Assembly (NCBI GenBank): GCA_963746905.1
Contig: CAVVCY010000003.1
Span: 744,001 to 808,000, forward strand
DNA length: 64,000 nt
Reading direction: 5' to 3'
Origin: JALYNX01 sp963746905
GTDB taxonomy: Bacteria; Actinomycetota; Acidimicrobiia; Spongiisociales; ZC4RG35
Shown: positions 59,750 to 64,000 of the stretch, in pieces
Layout of the letters: the number at the start of each line of letters is the position of its first letter
Position numbering within the stretch: the first letter of the stretch is position 1
Program-made: the position numbers and the translations under genes
Notes under the pieces: generated by a model
Told to the model about the DNA's origin: nothing
The model's input: only the letters and a program-made list of their open reading frames with translations
Database searches by the model: none

Positions 59750-59785
59750 TGTGAACATAGCGGTGTTGACAAGCCCTGTGGAAAA
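59750..59785 (-). other. cluster of three DnaA-box-like sequences
   Basis: Read on the minus strand, TTTTCCACA (59777-59785), TTGTCAACA (59764-59772) and ATGTTCACA (59750-59758) are spaced 13-14 bases apart. The first two differ from TTGTCCACA at one position each and the third at two. An AT-richer stretch follows at 59836-59873. It could be a DnaA-binding site or a chance cluster; dnaA and other usual oriC neighbours are absent. Confidence 0.35.
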
Positions 59786-59884
59786 CCCGGATTGCTGTTG
59801 GTAACCATCATGCAGGCCATGCCCAGGGTCGCATCGACGATATCTTGCGATTATCTACGATCTATTGGAGCGCGAGGAGAGTTG

Positions 59885-59913
59885 TTGATCCACTGAGGGC
59901 AAATCCGTAGATT
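59885..59913 (+). promoter_or_regulatory. putative promoter of an intergenic RNA
   Basis: TTGATC (59885-59890) and TAGATT (59908-59913) are separated by 17 bases. Initiation is predicted near 59920, immediately before the structured segment. Confidence 0.45.
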
Positions 59914-59919
59914 CAGACT

Positions 59920-60005
59920 CGCGAACGCCCGAGAGGCAGTTCGGAGAAACGTCCGTTCGGGGAAGTGCGGAGGAGACTCCGAGAGGTCACTCGGGCGTTT
60001 CGTTT
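59920..60005 (+). ncRNA. candidate structured small RNA
   Basis: AACGCCCGAG (59924-59933) pairs perfectly over ten bases with CTCGGGCGTT (59990-59999). Inside are CGGAG/CTCCG around a GAGA tetraloop (59968-59981) and CGGA/TCCG (59942-59955), giving a three-way-junction-like fold; the closing stem ends in GTTTCGTTT. It lies between convergent genes and follows a plausible promoter. It matches no RNA family that I recognise (not RNase P, tmRNA, SRP, 6S or 6C). Confidence 0.4.
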
Positions 60006-60080
60006 GGTCGGTGGACGGTTTCTGACTCGGTTCAAACCCCCCCCATCGCCTTCGCTTCGCTCAGGCGGGACAACAACTCG

Positions 60081-60764
60081 TCAGTCGTGGCAGAGCTGGC
60101 CGAAGCGGCCGGCCTCGACGCAGGCTTCACCAGGGATCACCGGCTTGTCCGGGCCCACGATCATCGTGGTGGTGGTGGTCGGGGGAAGGGTGGTCGTGGT
60201 GGTGGTGGTCGCCTCGGTGGTTGCCGTCGGCTTTGGTTCGGGGGTACCCGCACTCGGAGCTTGGGTAGTGCCGGGGCTGGCGACAGCGGTGGTCGTGGTT
60301 TCGGCGGGAGCCGAGCTCGAGCCCTTCTTCATGAAGATGACGGTCACGTAGAGATAGCCGTCCTTGGTCCCGGTGCCGACCCCGACGTAGTTGTAGTCAC
60401 CGAGGATGTTGGCCCGGTGCCCGGAAGAATTCATGAATGCCTCGTGGAGGCTGCTCGGGCTCTGACCCTTGCCGACATTCTCCCCCATCCTGTCCCATCC
60501 GGTCCCACCGGCGGCGCCGAGTTGGGCACTCGAGGAGTGGAAGATGTCACCGGCGTCCATCATGGCGGCGGTGTGAGTTCTGGCATATGACGTGAGGCTG
60601 TCGTTGGCGGCGAGGGGGGCGAGGCCGGCGCTCGCTCTCGAGGCATTGATCTTGGCCACAAACTCGCCTTCAGTGCCCGAGTCGGCGCCTGCGGCAACAC
60701 CAAGCCCGATCGTGCCCAGGGCGACGACGAGCATTAGTGATAGCCAGCGCCTCTTTCCCGTCAT
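60081..60764 (-). CDS. secreted CAP (SCP/PR-1) domain protein
   Basis: 227 residues. A signal peptide (LSLMLVVALGTIGLGVAAGA) is followed by a CAP domain of about 110 residues: ARTHTAAMMDAGDIFHSSS, MGENVGKGQ and FMNSSGHRANILGDYNYVGVG, with the His and Glu of the CAP cavity. A Thr/Pro-rich stalk with TTTTTT runs follows, and a short tail with two Cys (EACVEAGRFGQLC) may form a disulfide. Extracellular; function unknown, possibly cell-wall associated. Confidence 0.85.
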   Translation of the reverse strand: MTGKRRWLSLMLVVALGTIGLGVAAGADSGTEGEFVAKINASRASAGLAPLAANDSLTSYARTHTAAMMDAGDIFHSSSAQLGAAGGTGWDRMGENVGKGQSPSSLHEAFMNSSGHRANILGDYNYVGVGTGTKDGYLYVTVIFMKKGSSSAPAETTTTAVASPGTTQAPSAGTPEPKPTATTEATTTTTTTLPPTTTTTMIVGPDKPVIPGEACVEAGRFGQLCHD

Positions 60765-60824
60765 CCGGGGGTTATCGGCCTCTCGCTCCGTGGGCTTTAA
60801 CCACGGAGGGAGGGCTCAAAACGG

Positions 60825-61706
60825 CTAGATCCCGAACATCACCTCACGGAGACTGATCACGCTGGCCGCCAGGGTGTCCGGATCGAGCTTCATCGATCCC
60901 AGGCGCAGGCCCTTCATGCCCTCACCGCGATTGGTCATGACCCGCAACGTGTCGTCCTCGTGGATCAGGATCCCCAGTCCGAGACATCCTCCACCCTCGT
61001 CCTGGACACCGACCAGGACATGGTGGAGCCTCCCCAGGTTGAGACCCATGGGGAGGGTTGGGGCGAAAACCGTGGGTCGGACCTTCCATCTTTCCAGAGG
61101 CGGCGCGAGGGCCGTGGCGAACAGGGTTGTTCTTCGTTGCGCCCGCTCGTCGGGGGATACCGGGTTGAGGTTCGGATCGCTGGGGGCGACGGTCACATCC
61201 AAGCCGAGGAAGCGGCGCAGCATTCCCACGACCGGCTCCATCTCCCCACCCCGTTGCAGCGCGACCACCTTGTCGGGGCGACAGAGCTCGGCCTTGTGAT
61301 ACTTCAGGGTCTCGCCGGCGACGCCCGAGACGACCGCCGTGGTGTCGAGGATGACAAGGTCTGCGAGGCGCTTGGCGGTATCGACCATCGCCGCAGTGGC
61401 GACGACTTGCTGGAGCACCAGCCGTGCTGGGGTGATCGTGCCCACGAAGTGCAGCTGGTCGGGAACCGCCACCTGGTCGATGTCGGCCGCTGTCCGCATG
61501 ACTTTCAGCCCAACACAGGCCGGCGGGCCGACCGTGGAGTTGCCGACGTCGGCATCCACCAGGGCGACGGTACGACCGGCGGCCACTGCCAGCCGGGCAG
61601 CCTGAAGGGCCAGAGTGGTCTTGCCGGTGTCGACGCCGCCGACCAGCATCGCGACATTGGCTCTGGACACCTCTCTGGCCAGGGTTTCGATGCTCGGCTC
61701 GACCAT
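60825..61706 (-). CDS. Clp1/Grc3-like P-loop (polynucleotide kinase-type) protein
   Basis: 293 residues from the ATG at 61706. Walker A GGVDTGKTTL and the following ALVDADVGNSTVGPP match the Clp1_P domain of 5'-hydroxyl polynucleotide kinases (GxxxxGKST, then DxDxGQS-like). LVILDTTAVVSG is a Walker-B-like strand. The C-terminal 100 residues form a beta-rich domain. Eukaryotic Clp1/Grc3 phosphorylate RNA 5' ends; bacterial relatives are uncharacterised or only partly characterised. TATATT lies five bases upstream. It is divergent from the SAM hydrolase. Confidence 0.75.
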   Translation of the reverse strand: MVEPSIETLAREVSRANVAMLVGGVDTGKTTLALQAARLAVAAGRTVALVDADVGNSTVGPPACVGLKVMRTAADIDQVAVPDQLHFVGTITPARLVLQQVVATAAMVDTAKRLADLVILDTTAVVSGVAGETLKYHKAELCRPDKVVALQRGGEMEPVVGMLRRFLGLDVTVAPSDPNLNPVSPDERAQRRTTLFATALAPPLERWKVRPTVFAPTLPMGLNLGRLHHVLVGVQDEGGGCLGLGILIHEDDTLRVMTNRGEGMKGLRLGSMKLDPDTLAASVISLREVMFGI

Positions 61707-61711
61707 GACCC

Positions 61712-61717
61712 AATATA
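61712..61717 (-). promoter_or_regulatory. putative -10 box of the Clp1-like gene
   Basis: TATATT on the minus strand ends five bases before the ATG at 61706. Confidence 0.45.
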
Positions 61718-61766
61718 AGCCGGTGCCCGGTCCTTCCCCACCTGCGGAATGGCCTTCCGGTTGGTC

Positions 61767-61772
61767 TAGCGT
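61767..61772 (+). promoter_or_regulatory. putative -10 box of the SAM hydrolase gene
   Basis: TAGCGT is followed by eight bases and the ATG at 61781. Confidence 0.42.
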
Positions 61773-61780
61773 CATCTGGA

Positions 61781-62605
61781 ATGTCGCTGCCCATCAGCTT
61801 TCTCTCCGACTTCGGACACGATGACGAATTCGTGGGCGTCGTTCACGGCGTGCTGGCGAAGCTGGCTCCAGAATCGCGGGTGATCGACGTCACCCACAAC
61901 ACCCGGCGCGGTGACATCCGGGCGGGGGCCCTCCAGCTGACGAGGGCAATCCAATACCTCCCGGAGGGGGTTGCGCTGGTGGTGGTCGATCCCGAGGTGG
62001 GCACCGCTCGCAAGGCGCTTGCCGTTGCGACGGGTTGGGGGTTCTTCGTTGGTCCCGACAACGGGGTGCTCTCTCCCGCGGTGGCGATGGTCGGGGGAGC
62101 GACCGAGATGGTCTCGATCGAGAATCCTGAAGCGATGATCCCGTCGCCAGGGGCGACTTTTCATGGACGGGACGTCTTCGCCCCGGCGGCGGCCCTTCTC
62201 GCTTCCGGGGAAGCCGGTCTCGCCGATCTGGGACCTCCGGTTGCTCGAGACCAGGTTCGGCCCCTGCTGCTACCTCTGCCCAACGTCGAGGGCTCGACGG
62301 TGTCCGGGGAAGCCTGGTGGGTGGACCACTTCGGCAACGTGCAAACCAATATCGGGCCGGATGACCTGGCGGCGATTGGCGTGACGCCCGGGACTGTGGT
62401 CACGCTCAGTATCGGGGCCACGATCTATTCGATCCCGTGGGTGGCGACTTACGCGGACGTGGGCCCTGGCGAGCCGTTGATCCATCTCGACTCCGCCGGG
62501 CTGATCGCGGTGGCGGTTCGCGAAGGCAGGGCGGACGAGCTCCTGACCCTGGCCGATGGGGTTGTGGTCACGATGGCGGGAAGAGGATCGACGCCAACTG
62601 GATGA
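61781..62605 (+). CDS. S-adenosyl-L-methionine hydrolase (SAM hydroxide adenosyltransferase)
   Basis: 274 residues of the fluorinase/chlorinase-related DUF62 family. The N-terminal motif LSDFGHDDEFVG is present, then IDVTHNTRRGDIRAGA (Asp and Arg of the water-activating triad) and FHGRDVFAPAAA (His). C-terminal WVDHFGNVQTNI is also conserved. The Asp-Arg-His set indicates a hydrolase cleaving SAM to adenosine and methionine, not a halogenase. Confidence 0.88.
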   Translation: MSLPISFLSDFGHDDEFVGVVHGVLAKLAPESRVIDVTHNTRRGDIRAGALQLTRAIQYLPEGVALVVVDPEVGTARKALAVATGWGFFVGPDNGVLSPAVAMVGGATEMVSIENPEAMIPSPGATFHGRDVFAPAAALLASGEAGLADLGPPVARDQVRPLLLPLPNVEGSTVSGEAWWVDHFGNVQTNIGPDDLAAIGVTPGTVVTLSIGATIYSIPWVATYADVGPGEPLIHLDSAGLIAVAVREGRADELLTLADGVVVTMAGRGSTPTG

Positions 62606-62666
62606 TCCCGGCGACCGCGATCAGGACGAGCAGGATCACGATGACGACGGCGGTTGCGGGTCGCAA
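62568..62666 (-). CDS. possible 32-residue single-span membrane peptide
   Basis: From the TTG at 62666: MRPATAVVIVILLVLIAVAG, then IIQLASILFPPS. This is almost entirely one transmembrane helix after a positive start. A TAGATT box (62676-62681) lies nine bases upstream, and a terminator for earlier minus-strand transcription lies just beyond it. The ORF overlaps the end of the convergent SAM hydrolase gene by 38 bases, which lowers confidence. Confidence 0.4.
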   Translation of the reverse strand: MRPATAVVIVILLVLIAVAGIIQLASILFPPS

Positions 62667-62684
62667 GAGGGCGGGAATCTACCC

Positions 62685-62720
62685 AAAAAATGTCGGGGCC
62701 CCCATAAATGGGGGCCCCGA
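62685..62720 (-). terminator. intrinsic terminator on the minus strand
   Basis: TCGGGGCCCCCA / TGGGGGCCCCGA form a perfect 12-bp stem around TAAA (62693-62720). On the minus strand it is followed after two bases by six T (A on the plus strand at 62685-62690). The minus-strand gene it would serve is the cytochrome c gene ending at 63119. Confidence 0.75.
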
Positions 62721-62864
62721 CTACATGAAGAAGGGCTCCGTTACCGTGGGGCGGGCTGGGAGGCTATCCGTTCACACCTGGGACGAACGTGCCCTAGGCA
62801 TGAGGGGAACGGTTCACCCTCCTTCCTGCATGCGCCCTCATTATCGACCACGGAGAGTGATATC

Positions 62865-63122
62865 TTGAGCCTTTTAGTGGTCAAATTCCTCACCCGACCC
62901 GGTTGCCATCTCTGCGATGAGGCCCGGCCCATCGTGACCTCGGTGGCAGCCAAGTCCGGTGTCGAAATCGAAGAGATCGACATCGACTCCGATCCGGTAT
63001 TGACGAGAGACTTCGGGCTGAGAATTCCCGTGGTGACTGCCCCCGATGGCAGGGTTCTGGCCGAAGGTCAGATCGATTCACGTCGGCTCCGAAAGGAATT
63101 GCGACGGGAGAAGGTCGGCTAG
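62865..63122 (+). CDS. glutaredoxin/thioredoxin-fold family protein
   Basis: About 85 residues. The redox motif RPGCHLCDEA and the cis-proline in LRIPVVTAPDG define a small glutaredoxin-like (DUF836) protein. The start is TTG at 62865, with GGAG nine bases upstream, or GTG at 62877. Its stop shares the tetramer CTAG (63119-63122) with the stop of the convergent cytochrome gene. Probably reduces a disulfide in a nearby or respiratory protein (inference). Confidence 0.82.
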   Translation: MSLLVVKFLTRPGCHLCDEARPIVTSVAAKSGVEIEEIDIDSDPVLTRDFGLRIPVVTAPDGRVLAEGQIDSRRLRKELRREKVG

Positions 63123-63970
63123 CCGGCGACCGTGGTCGAGGTGGCGGTCTCGCCGGCGACCGTGGTCGAGGTGGCGGTGTCGCCATCGGCCGGCGTCGCG
63201 CCATCGGCCGGCAGCTCTTCGGGGCCCAGGCCACAGTCAGCCAGGACTGCTTCGGGCTCTCCACCCCCAAAGCGGACCCGTTCGAAGCTGACTACCGATG
63301 CCAGTTGCTCTTCGCTGAGCGAGGCATGGCTGGGCATGGTCCCGCCTCCACCCACTGGCTTGTCGGTGTCTCCATAGGTAGTTCGACCGGCCGCTTGGAA
63401 CCCCTGGGTGCCGAGCCGGACCCACTCGATCTGGTCGGTGCACGAACCGAACGTGGTCAACACGCCGGTGAGAGCCGGGCCGACTCCGCCTCCACCGGTG
63501 GCGCCGTGGCACCCGGCACAGGTGGCACCGTCGCCGTGGTAGATCGCGTCGCCGAGAGCGATGTAGTCGGTGGATCCGCCACCTACGCCCGAACCGGTGA
63601 AGTCAGATCCGTCACAATTCACGATCTGACCGCTGACGACATCGGTTTGGAGCTCGGTGGCTTCGCCGCAGGTACCGGTGGCCGCGCCCCCCAAGGCAAA
63701 TAGGGCAAAGAGCGGGATGATCAGCATCACTGCGGCCAGCCATCGGGGGAAGACGAAGTTGGTCCGCTCCCTGATCCCGGCCGTGGGAACGGTGACCACT
63801 TCGGGAAGATGAGCCGCCTCCGCGGCGGACACCTGGGCCGGAACCGGAGCCCGGGTGGTGACACCCGGCGCCGGCGCAGCCACGGGCGCCAGGTCCGCCT
63901 CTGTAGCGGGGGGACCGGTCGGCGTCTCGCCGACCGAGGGGTGTGCCGTTTCTATTGCGTCGGTCGGCAC
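63119..63970 (-). CDS. membrane-anchored c-type cytochrome (5' end uncertain)
   Basis: At least 283 residues; the frame is open to the window edge, so GTG at 63970 is only a possible start. An Ala/Pro-rich cytoplasmic part of about 70 residues is followed by a transmembrane helix (WLAAVMLIIPLFALFALGG). A class I cytochrome domain follows, with CAGCH for haem attachment and a likely axial Met in GTMPSHASLSEEQLASVV. The C-terminus is a Thr/Ala-rich tail with two nearly identical ten-residue repeats. Probably part of a respiratory chain. Confidence 0.82.
   Translation of the reverse strand: MPTDAIETAHPSVGETPTGPPATEADLAPVAAPAPGVTTRAPVPAQVSAAEAAHLPEVVTVPTAGIRERTNFVFPRWLAAVMLIIPLFALFALGGAATGTCGEATELQTDVVSGQIVNCDGSDFTGSGVGGGSTDYIALGDAIYHGDGATCAGCHGATGGGGVGPALTGVLTTFGSCTDQIEWVRLGTQGFQAAGRTTYGDTDKPVGGGGTMPSHASLSEEQLASVVSFERVRFGGGEPEAVLADCGLGPEELPADGATPADGDTATSTTVAGETATSTTVAG
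63122..63181 (+). repeat. two 30-base tandem repeats in the cytochrome c gene tail
   Basis: Two adjacent copies, differing only near the unit end (CTC versus GTC), encode the C-terminal TSTTVAGETA-like repeats. Copy number could vary by slippage. Confidence 0.7.
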
Positions 63971-64000
63971 CGCGTCGGCCGGTTCTGCGGCCGCCTCGGC

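Larger units (their letters stand above)
59745..60080. other. 336-base intergenic region between convergent genes
   Basis: Holds DnaA-box-like sequences, an AT-rich patch, a promoter-like pair, the candidate RNA and a run of eight C (60037-60044). No open reading frame here is convincing. A tRNA T-arm resemblance at GGTTCAAACC does not extend to a tRNA. Confidence 0.5.

Noticed and set aside
60024..60048. tRNA-like T-arm (GGTTCAAACC followed by a C-run)
   Set aside because: The T-stem is not paired beyond two or three bases and no acceptor or anticodon arm can be built.
1..64000. CRISPR arrays, insertion sequences, prophage or integrase genes
   Set aside because: Looked for direct repeats, transposase motifs and attachment-site repeats; none seen. 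The HNH/DUF222 gene is the only possibly mobile family.

Overview
This 64 kb window is high-GC chromosomal DNA from an actinobacterium, probably close to Acidimicrobiia. That placement is inferred from a class II ribonucleotide reductase under NrdR boxes, an RsiG-type c-di-GMP-binding protein, a DUF222-HNH protein, a remnant of an F420-type PPOX oxidoreductase, Thr-rich lipoprotein linkers, and many leaderless starts with a TANNNT box 5-9 bases before the start codon. I saw no rRNA, tRNA, CRISPR array, insertion sequence or prophage.

Layout. 1-4069 (minus): a LigC-type DNA ligase heads a translationally coupled operon of two ABC-2 ATPases and two permeases. 4083-10182: a YihY membrane protein, small hypotheticals, DUF2461, a CaCA exchanger, a coiled-coil lytic transglycosylase, a PPOX remnant and RidA. 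10241-20966: MsrA, two tandem S41 lipoprotein proteases, an amidohydrolase, Maf, a thioesterase, DusB, and a histidine-degradation pair (ureohydrolase and urocanase). 21040-24674: an ABC-2 exporter and a nitroreductase. 24707-30401: a PabB-PabC fusion, DeoD, and a NEW3-protein/ABC-2 operon. 30455-38068: Dabb, an LCCL lipoprotein, an NCS2 permease, an adenylate cyclase, Zwf, CorA, and a molybdopterin oxidoreductase with its flavin reductase. 38281-47391: an orphan histidine kinase, a cation/proton antiporter fused to a GlnD-like sensory region, DUF2252, frameshifted GNAT and beta-propeller genes, an ankyrin protein, a SnoaL protein and an HNH protein. 47426-55572: NrdJ with tandem NrdR boxes, a hydrolase-cyclase fusion with a haloalkane dehalogenase, a YczE-like membrane protein and an anchored pseudo-hydrolase. 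55640-63970: a MoaD-membrane fusion, an M23 peptidase, RsiG-like, asparaginase, YbjN, a structured intergenic region, a CAP protein, a Clp1-like P-loop protein, a SAM hydrolase, a thioredoxin-fold protein and a membrane-anchored cytochrome c.

The strongest novelty is the 909-residue protein at 39489-42218. It joins a CPA2 antiporter to the part of GlnD that follows its nucleotidyltransferase domain, with an apparently dead HD region and two ACT domains. This suggests ion transport controlled directly by amino-acid (nitrogen) status. A second unusual fusion (55640-56638) puts a MoaD-like domain on a degenerate CdsA-like membrane domain.

Three apparent single-base frameshifts lie within 4 kb (43.9-47.6 kb), and two conserved genes have ATC where a start codon is expected. 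These are either real biology or base-level assembly errors and should be checked in raw reads first.
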